Notes: generated from the sequence alone by a model not told the origin. A DNA stretch of 64,000 nucleotides from Paenibacillus sp. FSL M7-0420 (GCF_038002345.1 NZ_JBBOCJ010000001.1:7068001-7132000); one strand, 5' to 3'. Positions 54,559 to 63,429 are shown, numbered from the stretch's first letter. Numbers and translations are program-made.

Positions 54559-55320
54559 ATGGTGAATGCGATAACGGATTACTATGATTCCTATGATGAG
54601 GAGGGAAGACTGTCCAGGGATAACGGTCATCAGATCGAATGGATCACAACGATGGCCTACTTCAAGAAGCTGTTTAAGCCGGAAGCCTACATTCTTGACG
54701 GCTGCGCAGGGACAGGGAATTACTCTTTTCCACTGGCAGAATTGGGGCATAAGGTCGTAGCCGGAGATCTCGTTCCTCATCATGTAGATATCCTAAGAGA
54801 GAAGCAGAGCAAGCATCCGGTATTGGCCGATATGTATGTAGGAAGCATCACGGATCTATCCCGTTTTGACAGTGAAACCTTTGATGTTGTTTTGAACATG
54901 GGAGCCTTTTATCATATCGGCAATGAAGACCGGCAGCTGGCCATGACCGAATGCCTGCGCGTGCTGAAGCCGGGAGGGCTGCTGGCAGTCTCCTATATTA
55001 ACAATGCAGCCGTTTCGTTATTAAGCATAGGCGATAGGTTAGGGAATATGGATGATGTGCTTACCTGGCATGCCAACCAGACGAAAGATGGTCTATTCCT
55101 ACATATGCCCCCCTTGGAAATGGAACGCATAGCAGCGGCCTATCACACAGAGCTTGTGGCCCATATTGGAACAGACGGCGTCGGTTATCTGTTTGCCAAG
55201 CACATCAATGAGGCACAGCAAGAAGATTTTGAACGCTGGCTTCAGCTTCATCTGCGGACCTGTGAGGACAAGAGTCTGCTCGGGTATAGTTTGCATGGAC
55301 TGGCTATTTTGCGAAAATGA
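54559..55320 (+). CDS. class I SAM-dependent methyltransferase
   Basis: Protein of 253 residues with Rossmann motif I YILDGCAGTGNYSF, motif II region KVVAGDLVPHHV, and motif IV/V FDVVLNMGAFYHI and RVLKPGGLLAVSY. The substrate is not identifiable. AGGAGGG precedes the ATG. Array 2 of the 51-bp repeats begins just after its stop. Confidence 0.92.
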   Translation: MVNAITDYYDSYDEEGRLSRDNGHQIEWITTMAYFKKLFKPEAYILDGCAGTGNYSFPLAELGHKVVAGDLVPHHVDILREKQSKHPVLADMYVGSITDLSRFDSETFDVVLNMGAFYHIGNEDRQLAMTECLRVLKPGGLLAVSYINNAAVSLLSIGDRLGNMDDVLTWHANQTKDGLFLHMPPLEMERIAAAYHTELVAHIGTDGVGYLFAKHINEAQQEDFERWLQLHLRTCEDKSLLGYSLHGLAILRK

Positions 55321-55332
55321 TAGAAATAGACC

Positions 55333-55596
55333 TACCATTCGGCCCACGCGCCCAAGCAACGCCGAATGTGATCGGTTTTTCGATTACATTGGGCCCACGC
55401 GCCCACACAACGCCGAATGTGATCGGTTTTTCGATTACATTCGGCCCACGCGCCCACACAACGCCGAATGTGATCGGTTTTTCGATTACATTCGGCCCAC
55501 GCGCCCACACAATGCCGAATGTGATCGGTTTTTCGATTACATTGGGCCCACGCGCCCACGCAACGCCAAATGTGATCGGTTTTTCGATTACATTTC
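55333..55596. repeat. 51-bp hairpin repeat array 2 (5 units plus partial)
   Basis: Inverted repeats TGTGATCG-N6-CGATTACA begin at 55367, 55418, 55469, 55520 and 55571, exactly 51 bp apart, joined by (C/G)GGCCCACGCGCCCACACAACGCC-type linkers (shown in part). A partial unit precedes them. Same hairpin core as array 1, but a different linker. Lies between the convergent methyltransferase and Nudix genes. Open frames here on both strands are artefacts of the multiple-of-three period. Confidence 0.93.
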
Positions 55597-55664
55597 GCAG
55601 ACGCACTCTCCAAAGAGCACAAGAAAACTGCACGCTCATCGCGTGCAGCCCTTCTCAAGCCCTC

Positions 55665-56144
55665 TTATGGTGTGCCAACACGTAACCATGCTGCTGGAGT
55701 TTTCCTGATGAAATGCTTCTCTACCGAAGCAAGCACTACATCATTCCCCGGTAAAGCGACCCTGTCTATGGCTTCATTCACCGTCAGCCATTCATAATCA
55801 CTATGCTCATGATTAAGAATGACATCCTGGTCGTCATTCACATATCCCACGAACACTGGTGCGACGTAGATATAGTTTTCTTTTGCCGAATAGATCTGGT
55901 CGAAGGTATTGGAAGTGTAGAGAGCAACCCGGGTAATCCCCGTCTCTTCCCGAACCTCTCTTAGCGCAGCCTCCCACGCTTGCTCTCCTTCTTCAATCCC
56001 TCCACCGATGTAGCACCAGGCATCCCTGAGTACCGAACCGGCCCGCTTCAGTAACAGGACATGATGACCAGAGGGTGTATTCTTCAGCAATACTACGGCA
56101 ACACCTGTACAACGTATGGGTACTTCAATGTTCGTCTTCATCAT
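55665..56144 (-). CDS. Nudix hydrolase
   Basis: Protein of 159 residues with a complete Nudix box (GGGIEEGEQAWEAAL, then REVREETGI) at about 48-70. It hydrolyses a nucleoside diphosphate linked to another group; the substrate is unknown, and the layout resembles small dATP/MutT-like members. AGGAGAGG precedes the ATG. Transcribed alone, 31 bp from the VOC gene upstream. Confidence 0.9.
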   Translation of the reverse strand: MMKTNIEVPIRCTGVAVVLLKNTPSGHHVLLLKRAGSVLRDAWCYIGGGIEEGEQAWEAALREVREETGITRVALYTSNTFDQIYSAKENYIYVAPVFVGYVNDDQDVILNHEHSDYEWLTVNEAIDRVALPGNDVVLASVEKHFIRKTPAAWLRVGTP

Positions 56145-56175
56145 GTCCGAAATCCTCTCCTACTCGCTCTCCACT

Positions 56176-56595
56176 CTATCCAAGCTCCGTATAGATCTGG
56201 AACGTCACCCCGAACTTGTCCGTCAGATCGCCGAAGCCGGGGCTGAACGGCTCCTCCCGAAACGGCATATTGACTTGACCGCCCTCCTGCAGCGCATCAA
56301 AAATTCTCCGTGATTCCTCCACACTGTCCGTAGTAACGCAGACCGTTACCCGCTTCCCGCTCTCAACTGGCGTACCGCCGGGAGTATCCGAGAACATCAG
56401 CTCCGTGCCGCCCACCTGTACCTTGGCATGGGCCACCAGACTCCGCACCTCATCCGGGAACGTGTCCGGGAGGTCGGGCATATCACCGTACGTCAGGATG
56501 GAGAGGACTTCGGCACCCATAGTCTGTGCATAGAACTGAATGGCCTCCTGCGTGCGCCCCTCCAGGGTAATGTAGGGAGTAAGTTTGATTGTCAT
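56176..56595 (-). CDS. VOC/PhnB-like protein
   Basis: Protein of 139 residues of the PhnB/glyoxalase-fold group: LTPYITLEGRTQEAIQFYAQ, LMFSDTPGGTPVESGKRVTV, and the end FGDLTDKFGVTFQI. Metal-dependent members handle small molecules, but this subgroup's reaction is unknown. CAAGGAGG precedes the ATG. Next to a SigJ-like sigma factor gene. Confidence 0.9.
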   Translation of the reverse strand: MTIKLTPYITLEGRTQEAIQFYAQTMGAEVLSILTYGDMPDLPDTFPDEVRSLVAHAKVQVGGTELMFSDTPGGTPVESGKRVTVCVTTDSVEESRRIFDALQEGGQVNMPFREEPFSPGFGDLTDKFGVTFQIYTELG

Positions 56596-56670
56596 TGTGT
56601 GTTCCTCCTTGAGTTCGGAATGGTCTCGCTTGTGCGATTCATTAGTATAGACGTTCCGGCCGCGGCAGAA

Positions 56671-57651
56671 TCATCGGTGTTCCGGCAATCCGAAGCAAAT
56701 AAATAATTCAGCATCTATAAAATGATGAACATGCGCGATCTTCCCCCCGCTCAGCTCAAGCACATGAATCGCCCACGGAACCAGCAATCCATCTTCTCCA
56801 GAGGGAACGTACTGGGCAAATGCGGGCCGGTTCCCGTTCACCTGGACGGGCACCATCCGTGATCCCACACAGTGACTGCGTGTGATCTGGTAGAAGGCCG
56901 CGAGATCCGCGCCGCCCTGCACCCACATCGTAAATGGCGGCATCGACAGGCTGCCGTTCTCCTGGAATAGGTCTAACAACGCAGCAATATTGTATTGTTC
57001 AAAAGCCTCCACGTACCGGGTAATCAGTCCTTCGTCCACTTCATTATCATCAGCCTGCAAGGCCTCGGACCGGAGCTGTGCCTTGGCCATGGCTGCCCGT
57101 GCCCGCTGCATCGCGCTGTTCACCGCTGCCACGGTCATCTCCAGTGCCCCGGCGGTCTCGGCTGCCGACCACCGGAATACCTCCTGCAGAATCAGCACGG
57201 CACGCTGGCGGGGCGGCAACAGTTGAAGCAGTGCAATGAAGGACAGCCGGAGGGTCTCTCTGCTGACCAGAATATTACCAGGGTCATCCACATAGCCCGG
57301 AGCGGGCCAGATCCAGGAATGCTGAGGCAGGCTCTCCCTAGGCTCCGTAACGACAGCGGCCGGTTCCGAGAGATCCATCGGCAGTGCCCGCCGCTTGGCG
57401 CTCCTTAGCCGGTCGAGACAGACATTGGTGGCAATCCGGTACATCCAGGCTCGGAGAGAGGCCTGCTGCCTCATCTGCTCCTGGTGCTGCCAGGCCCGGA
57501 TCATGGTATCCTGGACGGCATCCTCCGCCTCGAAGATGGAGCCCATCATCCGGTAACAGTACCCTGTTAGCTCGGAGCGCATGCCCTCCAGCCCGTCCAG
57601 GGTCTCGTAGGTCTCATGGTTATGATTCACTTTAGACAGTCTCTCCTTCAT
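56671..57651 (-). CDS. SigJ-like ECF sigma factor with SnoaL-like tail
   Basis: Protein of 326 residues: sigma region 2 at about 25-95 (EAEDAVQDTMIRAW, WMYRIATNVCLDRLRS), region 4 at about 135-190 (LLPPRQRAVLILQEVFRWSA, then EMTVAAVNSAMQRARAAM) and a C-terminal SnoaL/NTF2-like domain (about 210-320) that usually gates activity in this ECF group. No separate anti-sigma is needed in such members. Its ATG overlaps the ankyrin gene by 4 bp, so it is transcribed at the end of the immunity-type operon. Confidence 0.9.
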   Translation of the reverse strand: MKERLSKVNHNHETYETLDGLEGMRSELTGYCYRMMGSIFEAEDAVQDTMIRAWQHQEQMRQQASLRAWMYRIATNVCLDRLRSAKRRALPMDLSEPAAVVTEPRESLPQHSWIWPAPGYVDDPGNILVSRETLRLSFIALLQLLPPRQRAVLILQEVFRWSAAETAGALEMTVAAVNSAMQRARAAMAKAQLRSEALQADDNEVDEGLITRYVEAFEQYNIAALLDLFQENGSLSMPPFTMWVQGGADLAAFYQITRSHCVGSRMVPVQVNGNRPAFAQYVPSGEDGLLVPWAIHVLELSGGKIAHVHHFIDAELFICFGLPEHR

Positions 57652-58736
57652 GACCCGCCCAGCTCTCCCTCCATGAACTGTATGAGGTAGTGTTCAGGCT
57701 GGGCAACAAATTCCGGGAAGCTGCAAAAATCTGCATACGTCTGATGCTCCAGATCATAGCAGCCGAGCTGCCCCTTCTTCTGCGGATTCCAGACCAGCAC
57801 CAGACCGGAGTAATTATCGATATCGGCAGACAGCCGCAACAGCTTGCGCCGGCCGGCCTTCATCTGAAGGGTGTCGGTGAAGCTGAAGAAGTCGATGTAC
57901 CCGATCTTATATTCATTAGGGGCCAGCGTCAGGCGCAGCTCGTCCCCTGTAAGGAAGCGGACCAGTTCATCCGGCAGTTTATATTTGGCCAGTTCGTATT
58001 TCTTGTTCTCCACATCATGAACATCCGGCGGTTCCAACGCTTTCAGGTATTCCGCCATAGCGGTATGCTTGCTGCTGACCGCAATCGTATACGGCCGCTC
58101 GCCGTCCTTCTCCGTCATCATAAGGTCCGCACCGCGTTCCACCAGGAAGCGGACCATGTTCAGATTGCCCAGCCGGGCAGCTACTGTCAGCGGCGTCGCC
58201 CCATAAGGATAGACCATATCCGGCTTGTTGTAGTTGATATCCACTCCCTGATCCAGCAGATAGGTAAGCGTCTTCAGATCATGGTCCGAGGCGGCTTGCC
58301 GCAGCACGGCACCGGCATGTTGCCGGATGTCCAGACCCAGCTCATGGATCAGCGGGATATTCTTCTTGTTGCCGTAGTAGGCCTGTGAATAAGCGCCCGA
58401 TCCCGTCCGGTTAAGCAGGTCCAGCTTCGCGCCCTGTGCAGCAAGGTATCGGACCAGTTCCTCCTTGCCGTAACGGACCGCCCTCAGGAAGGCCGGATTC
58501 TGAGGTACATTCAGCTTCGCGCCATGCTCCACCAGCAGCTTCACCACCTCGGTCTGCTGTGTGATAATCGCCAGGTCGAGCGGGCTGACTGTGGTATGCT
58601 TGCTAAGCTCTAGCCCCGCTTCAATATCCCAGCCTGCAGCAATAGCCGCCTGCAAGGCCGGAACATCCCCCTGATAGATCTGCATCGCCCGCGCCGGCAG
58701 CACCTCGAATTTCCCTATGTCCTTCAGGACAATCAT
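57648..58736 (-). CDS. ankyrin-repeat protein
   Basis: Protein of 362 residues with ankyrin repeats between about 25 and 235 (VSPLDLAIITQQTEVVKLLVE, PLTVAARLGNLNMVRFLVERG, shown in part), then a C-terminal domain (LPDELVRFLTGDELRLTLAP onward) that resembles parts of SUKH-type or other immunity proteins. The ATG at 58736 lies 7 bases after AAGGAGGA. Ankyrin proteins often serve as immunity proteins to polymorphic toxins. Member of a tight operon with SUKH and DUF4303 genes. Confidence 0.85.
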   Translation of the reverse strand: MIVLKDIGKFEVLPARAMQIYQGDVPALQAAIAAGWDIEAGLELSKHTTVSPLDLAIITQQTEVVKLLVEHGAKLNVPQNPAFLRAVRYGKEELVRYLAAQGAKLDLLNRTGSGAYSQAYYGNKKNIPLIHELGLDIRQHAGAVLRQAASDHDLKTLTYLLDQGVDINYNKPDMVYPYGATPLTVAARLGNLNMVRFLVERGADLMMTEKDGERPYTIAVSSKHTAMAEYLKALEPPDVHDVENKKYELAKYKLPDELVRFLTGDELRLTLAPNEYKIGYIDFFSFTDTLQMKAGRRKLLRLSADIDNYSGLVLVWNPQKKGQLGCYDLEHQTYADFCSFPEFVAQPEHYLIQFMEGELGGS

Positions 58737-58755
58737 CCGCACTCCTCCTTATTCT

Positions 58756-59499
58756 TCACTCCCATGAATACTGCTCGCATCCCTTCGACAGAAGCCACTC
58801 TTTCATCTTGGCCGATACCTGCCCGGCAGCCTGCTCATAGAAGACGGCTACCTCCTGCCCACCCGCCAGATTCAGGCGGATATAGCCGCCCAGATTCCGG
58901 TAGAACAGGTAGCAGACGTAAGGATTCTCAATGAAGAGATCCGGCGGAGACTCCGCCCGGCACAGGCCAGCCAGCTCCGTGAGCGCCAGTTGGCCCTCTC
59001 CCGGCGGCATCCGCAGGAAAAGATGCTCGCGGGTTCCCGTCCATGGCTCATAATAGACGCTCTCCTCCTGGCTCCGCCCATACATCCGGCGGTAGATGCC
59101 GTCCAAGATCAGGGCATAGCTCTCTCCCTTCTCCTGTTCCCCGGATGGCAGCGGGATTGCTTGAATCTGTTCCGCATGACGGGGCAGCCATAGCAGCCCG
59201 TCCACCTTGGGATGAACCGCCAGGAAATCACCGTCCACAGTGGTCCCGATAGCGGTACACTCGCCGATCTGCTGCTCCGTTATAGGGCTATCCTGATCAT
59301 GCTCCCATAATCCGTATTCGGCAAACGGCCGCAGCACCTCTGTGTCAGGGGTCTGCACATTCATCCAGCCCCGATACGTTCCTTCGCCGTACTGCTGCAA
59401 GAACCGGATATAGGCTGGAGGATACAGACCTGCGTTCTCCACTTCAAGCAGGTGCCTGTGATGCTCTGACAGCCCCTTGGGCTCAGATACGATATACAT
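58756..59499 (-). CDS. SMI1/KNR4 (SUKH) family protein
   Basis: Protein of 247 residues with the SUKH start (LYPPAYIRFLQQYGEGTYRG) and GTTVDGDFLAVHPK at about 85-100. SUKH proteins neutralise many different toxins in polymorphic toxin systems. GGGGG precedes the ATG. Second SUKH copy lies at 60110. Confidence 0.88.
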   Translation of the reverse strand: MYIVSEPKGLSEHHRHLLEVENAGLYPPAYIRFLQQYGEGTYRGWMNVQTPDTEVLRPFAEYGLWEHDQDSPITEQQIGECTAIGTTVDGDFLAVHPKVDGLLWLPRHAEQIQAIPLPSGEQEKGESYALILDGIYRRMYGRSQEESVYYEPWTGTREHLFLRMPPGEGQLALTELAGLCRAESPPDLFIENPYVCYLFYRNLGGYIRLNLAGGQEVAVFYEQAAGQVSAKMKEWLLSKGCEQYSWE

Positions 59500-59543
59500 T
59501 CATCATTCCCCCGGTTTCCTGCGTGAGTTATTCATCAATAACC

Positions 59544-60107
59544 TTATTCTGCCGCTTCCGCCAGCCAGGCCCGCATCGCCGGAGCTTCCGCCCGGTTCAG
59601 CCGCAGGGCAATCTCCGTATTCCCCTCATCCGGCGGCATCACTTCGGCAAGCACACATACGTCCTCCCTGGGCTGATTGAGCGCGAACAGACCCTCAGCA
59701 TCCAGCATCCGCATCGCCAGCTCTATGGCCCCCAGCCTCATAGTGAACTCATCGTTCCATGCCTCATCCTCAAGCTCCGCAATAGATGGACGCGCCTGGA
59801 ATAACCGCTTGACCTCATCGAAATACTCATCTCCGAAGCAGCAATACGGCGAATCGGCATACGACCACTTGATCAGCTCGGCGATCTCTGTAGCCGGTGT
59901 GCTGTCTTCCTCTGCCTGTCTGTCCGCCTCCTGCTCCAGGGCCTCCCGTGACCAGGCGGAGAGGCTTGGCGCATGTCCCTCGCCCGTTGTATATAGCGTA
60001 CAGTAATAATAATGCTCCCCATTCGCAAAAAGCGCGCGGAACGACCTCCGGGCCGCCTCCGCAATCTCCGCCGCCAGCCGCTCCACTTCCTTCTGTGCCG
60101 TATTCAT
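59544..60107 (-). CDS. DUF4303-family protein
   Basis: Protein of 187 residues; start EVERLAAEIAEAARRSFRAL, then ALFANGEHYYYCTLYTTGEG and YADSPYCCFGDEYFDEVKRL, typical of DUF4303, a family often found in toxin-immunity clusters. GAGAGGAAG precedes the ATG; only 2 bp separate it from the gene downstream. Confidence 0.85.
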   Translation of the reverse strand: MNTAQKEVERLAAEIAEAARRSFRALFANGEHYYYCTLYTTGEGHAPSLSAWSREALEQEADRQAEEDSTPATEIAELIKWSYADSPYCCFGDEYFDEVKRLFQARPSIAELEDEAWNDEFTMRLGAIELAMRMLDAEGLFALNQPREDVCVLAEVMPPDEGNTEIALRLNRAEAPAMRAWLAEAAE

Positions 60108-60109
60108 GG

Positions 60110-60568
60110 CTACTTCCTCTCGTCGATCAGCTGTTCCAGGAATCCGGCGAACGTGGGAGCATACTCCTCGATCAGATCATTCATGAGGTCATAACGCATG
60201 ACCGGGAATTCCCCCTGCACATCGGGGGCAGAGGTGTCAAAGTAATACAGCTCATCGCTGTCCGGCACGAACAGATCCAGCCGGTGCGGAAACCGGCTGA
60301 CCCACCAATCCTCCGCCAGATTCAGCCTGTGGATATACAGCAGATCCCAGTCGGTATACTCCCTATCCTCGGGAGCAACCAGCGTCAGAATTTGCCCGTC
60401 CCCCAGGCTCCCACCCCCATAACGGGCCAGCCACCAGCGGTAAGACGGCGGCAGCCTGAAGCCTAATTCCTCCTCGGCTTCGGCAATCCAGCTCTCCTCG
60501 GCCCCATGGCCCGGAAACCACCGGACCGGGGAAGGCTTACTTAATAACTCTGTCAGACGCTCATACAT
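60110..60568 (-). CDS. SMI1/KNR4 (SUKH) family protein
   Basis: Protein of 152 residues; ELGFRLPPSYRWWLARYGGG is the SUKH signature, followed by LVAPEDREYTDWDLLY and ELYYFDTSAPDVQGEFPV. AAAGGGG precedes the ATG. A distinct sequence from the SUKH protein at 58756, so probably guards against a different toxin. Confidence 0.9.
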   Translation of the reverse strand: MYERLTELLSKPSPVRWFPGHGAEESWIAEAEEELGFRLPPSYRWWLARYGGGSLGDGQILTLVAPEDREYTDWDLLYIHRLNLAEDWWVSRFPHRLDLFVPDSDELYYFDTSAPDVQGEFPVMRYDLMNDLIEEYAPTFAGFLEQLIDERK

Positions 60569-60600
60569 AGTTGTACTCCCCTTTCCCTGCTAAGGGTTGA

Positions 60601-61137
60601 TTATAGATTGTCAGGATGAACAGCAGCTGGCGCATCATTATTCATGCGCAGCAGGATATACTCAATCTCCTCCAGCGGCAGCTTCAAGGTCCGGCTAACC
60701 TCATGGAGTCCCATCTCCCGGGAGAGGAGGAGGCGTGCCTGATGGATTTCCCCTTCCAGCCAGTTGTTGGCCAGCATCCAGCTCTTCACCCGTTCCTGCA
60801 GCTCTGCTTGGGCAGTTTTACCGGCATGCTTGGTATACTTGGCAATAGATTCTGCCAGATAGCTGTACAGGTGAATGCCCAGAGCCTCGCGCTGCTCATT
60901 CTTGGACATGCGCTGGTACTGCTCATAGCTGAGGCTGATATCCAAATAGAGGGTATGATCCCCGCTGTCAAAGCGTCTGAACGTTCTCCGCCCGTAGCTA
61001 TCAGGTAACACCCGGAACACAACGAAGATATCGTAGGGGAACTCCAATGTATTCGCCAGCTCCTCTAACGGCAGCAATTCATCTCTGAGTACACCCACAC
61101 ATGTTCCATGGGTATCCAGCGTAAAACCCAGTTGCAT
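60601..61137 (-). CDS. hypothetical protein in immunity-type operon
   Basis: Soluble protein of 178 residues: a beta-rich first half (LGFTLDTHGTCVGVLRDEL, DHTLYLDISLSYEQY) and a helical second half (SMEMG-type helices, NWLEGEIHQARLLLSREMGL). It resembles immunity proteins of the Imm44 kind, but this is not firm. GGGGGAGGGG precedes the ATG. Confidence 0.72.
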   Translation of the reverse strand: MQLGFTLDTHGTCVGVLRDELLPLEELANTLEFPYDIFVVFRVLPDSYGRRTFRRFDSGDHTLYLDISLSYEQYQRMSKNEQREALGIHLYSYLAESIAKYTKHAGKTAQAELQERVKSWMLANNWLEGEIHQARLLLSREMGLHEVSRTLKLPLEEIEYILLRMNNDAPAAVHPDNL

Positions 61138-61172
61138 ATTAGCACCCCTCCCCCGCTTAAGACACGCTTGAA

Positions 61173-61445
61173 CTATTTCCCCCTTCTATAGGCATCTGCC
61201 AGCTGGACCAGATACCAGACGGCCGCACCGGTCAGGGCTGCGAACAGCAGATTAATACAGCCGAATACAAGAAATAACTTGGCTTTGCCTGGCCCGATCC
61301 GTACAGCAGCAACGAGCTGGAGAATCGCAGGGAGCAGGAACATCAGCCAGGAGACGGTGATCAGCTTTTCGGTCTTGAAGCTCCACCATACCGCACAGCA
61401 CGATAGAGCCAGCACGCCCCAGGTACAGATGAACTTCAGCGCCAT
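61173..61445 (-). CDS. small membrane protein
   Basis: Protein of 90 residues with three hydrophobic helices (ICTWGVLALSCCAVWW, VSWLMFLLPAILQLVAAV, FGCINLLFAALTGAAVWYLV) and a basic end. GGGAGGGG precedes the ATG. It may protect against a membrane-acting toxin, judging from its neighbours only. Confidence 0.75.
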   Translation of the reverse strand: MALKFICTWGVLALSCCAVWWSFKTEKLITVSWLMFLLPAILQLVAAVRIGPGKAKLFLVFGCINLLFAALTGAAVWYLVQLADAYRRGK

Positions 61446-61479
61446 CGGCTCCCCTCCCTTTCATGAGTAATCCAATAGA

Positions 61480-62103
61480 TCAGCTAGGCCCTGGTTGCCC
61501 ATGGATCACGAGTCCATATTGTCTGACCATCCACGAGTCGCTTAAGTCTTGAGCCGCATCACGGCTTATACGTACAGAGGGCTTCTGTTCGTCCATCGCC
61601 TCCGTATCTTGCGCCGAGAAGCGGAGAGGCTTGGTTATTTTTTGAATAGAGCCGGTGATTTCCTTATACAGGGCGTAGCTCAGCGGCTTGTGCTCCCGGA
61701 CATCCTCATAGAGATAATACTCCCCTTGCTCATCCTGAGCATTGACCCGGTGCCCCTTAGGGCAGGAGATCAGGATACAGGGCAGCTCATTCTCTGCCCA
61801 TTGCCCGTGATAGGGAATAGAAATCCCCTCATTTCTCGCAAAAAAACCGAAGCTCTCTGTATCCGGCAGAACCGATATCGAATAGATGAAGAAAGGGCGC
61901 ACCCCGCTCTCTTTTTCCGCAGCTGTATAATATTGATAGAAGGCGCGATACGCCTCCACCACCTGATTCTGATCATGCTCTGTATGGGTATAATTGGTTA
62001 AATAGTACCGCACTTGCGTAGGCTCCAGAAGCTCTACGACTCTCTTGAACTCCTCGGGTGTGATGAAGAAGCGCTGCTTGTAGAATCCGCTGTTTTTTAG
62101 CAT
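61480..62103 (-). CDS. hypothetical protein in immunity-type operon
   Basis: Soluble protein of 207 residues (KQRFFITPEEFKRVVELLEP, HGQWAENELPCILISCPKGH). No family recognised. It lies 6 bp after the gene upstream, with a modest AGAAG site, so it is coupled to it. Confidence 0.72.
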   Translation of the reverse strand: MLKNSGFYKQRFFITPEEFKRVVELLEPTQVRYYLTNYTHTEHDQNQVVEAYRAFYQYYTAAEKESGVRPFFIYSISVLPDTESFGFFARNEGISIPYHGQWAENELPCILISCPKGHRVNAQDEQGEYYLYEDVREHKPLSYALYKEITGSIQKITKPLRFSAQDTEAMDEQKPSVRISRDAAQDLSDSWMVRQYGLVIHGQPGPS

Positions 62104-62109
62104 CTTCTT

Positions 62110-62688
62110 CTACCACTCATAGGTAACAAACCGTGCTCTGAGCGTCTCTTCATACGGCAGCCATTCCGCATCGCTCCATAGAGACATTCCAGTAATTTCG
62201 GACAGCCGCTCCACCGCTTGCCCGGGGCTGGTAAGGCTGATGAATGCGCCGAAGTTCTCCTCCTCAGCTTGCATCCCGAGCACCCGCTGCATATATTCGT
62301 CAGCTATACGCTCTTCCCGCAGGTGTTCGTATTCCTCCCGGGTCCACGGCTCACAGAAGATTCGTTCGGCCTGGATCTCCCCCTGTTCAAAGAAAGACAG
62401 CTCGAAGATCTCCTCATTCATGTATCCCGCCGTCATCACCGGCTCCTCCAGCAGCCCGGACAACGTTCTGCCAACCTTTTTCACCGTACCCCATACGAAA
62501 TAATCGTGAAGCACGCTGATCCAGCCCTCGTTGCTTTGGCTTACATAGATAACTGCCTTACGCTCCGGCGTCTCAGAATCAGGATAACCCAGAACCTTGC
62601 CATGCTTGGCGATCAGCTCTTTCAAGGCTTGAAGGGTCTTGTCCAGGTCACCTGACTTGATATGCAGATTTGCAAACGATCTTCCCAC
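62110..62688 (-). CDS. hypothetical protein in immunity-type operon
   Basis: Protein of 192 residues when started at the GTG at 62688, which follows GGAGG by 10 bases and gives the natural start MGRSFANLHIKSGDLDKT; an ATG at 62757 has no ribosome binding site. No family recognised. First gene of the minus-strand operon, divergent from the pentapeptide-repeat gene. Confidence 0.7.
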   Translation of the reverse strand: MGRSFANLHIKSGDLDKTLQALKELIAKHGKVLGYPDSETPERKAVIYVSQSNEGWISVLHDYFVWGTVKKVGRTLSGLLEEPVMTAGYMNEEIFELSFFEQGEIQAERIFCEPWTREEYEHLREERIADEYMQRVLGMQAEEENFGAFISLTSPGQAVERLSEITGMSLWSDAEWLPYEETLRARFVTYEW

Positions 62689-62791
62689 GCGTGGATGGCC
62701 TCCTTTAATGGCTTGTCTATAGTTACTTGGCATACTAACATATAAACTAGATTCCATTCATTTTACCAAATTAATGTAAGGAGGGGCTACC

Positions 62792-63418
62792 TTGAATAAG
62801 AAATTCCTCTTGGCCAGATGGCAGGACGACCAGCTCTCTGAAGTGAACCGGCGTCTGGCCGCTATTTCAGGCAAACATAATCTCCATCAAAAGGACCGCT
62901 CCTTTCCCGTCTCCCCATATGGACAGACGGAGGCAGGACTGGAAGATTACCGGGGGGTTACTCTGATAGAGAGCATACAGTACCTCACTCTACAGGGCAT
63001 TGATTTCTCTTATTCACGCTTCGAGGATGCGGCAAGCCTCAATACCTCAACGCTTACCCATTGTTGCCTGGACGGGGTCAAGCTGGACAACAGATTCGTG
63101 ACCCATACCTTCAGCCACTGTTCCTTCCGGGAAGCGAAGCTGAATCGTGCCCGAATCAGCAAGGAGTTCCATGATTGTGATTTCACCGGCTGCAACTTCA
63201 GCAAAGCGATCGCTAATGATGTATCCTTCACCCGCTGCCGCTTTGACGGCGCCAACTTTCGCGGTGCCTTATTCCTGTATTGCCGGTTCGAGGAATGCAG
63301 CTTTGAGGGGGCGCTGTTTCAAGAGGGCTCCATAGCTGGAAGCCGCTTTGCGGGAGAGGGACACTTGCTGCCTGAGTGGGGGAATACGATACTGGATCAT
63401 GTCAAATTTGAGGATTGA
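62792..63418 (+). CDS. pentapeptide-repeat protein
   Basis: Protein of 208 residues; from about 70 to 190 every fifth residue follows the A(D/N)LXX pattern (FREAKLNRARI, CDFTGCNFSKAI, CRFDGANFRGALF, CSFEGALFQEGS), which forms a right-handed quadrilateral helix. Some such proteins mimic DNA; others are toxin-immunity partners. A TTG start follows AAGGAGGGG. Divergent from the immunity-type operon, so it may belong to the same defence. Confidence 0.85.
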   Translation: MNKKFLLARWQDDQLSEVNRRLAAISGKHNLHQKDRSFPVSPYGQTEAGLEDYRGVTLIESIQYLTLQGIDFSYSRFEDAASLNTSTLTHCCLDGVKLDNRFVTHTFSHCSFREAKLNRARISKEFHDCDFTGCNFSKAIANDVSFTRCRFDGANFRGALFLYCRFEECSFEGALFQEGSIAGSRFAGEGHLLPEWGNTILDHVKFED

Positions 63419-63429
63419 TGCAGGTATAC

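Noticed and set aside
55304..55708. Repetitive open frames on both strands through array 2
   Set aside because: Same period artefact; the plus-strand one even overlaps the methyltransferase gene in another frame.
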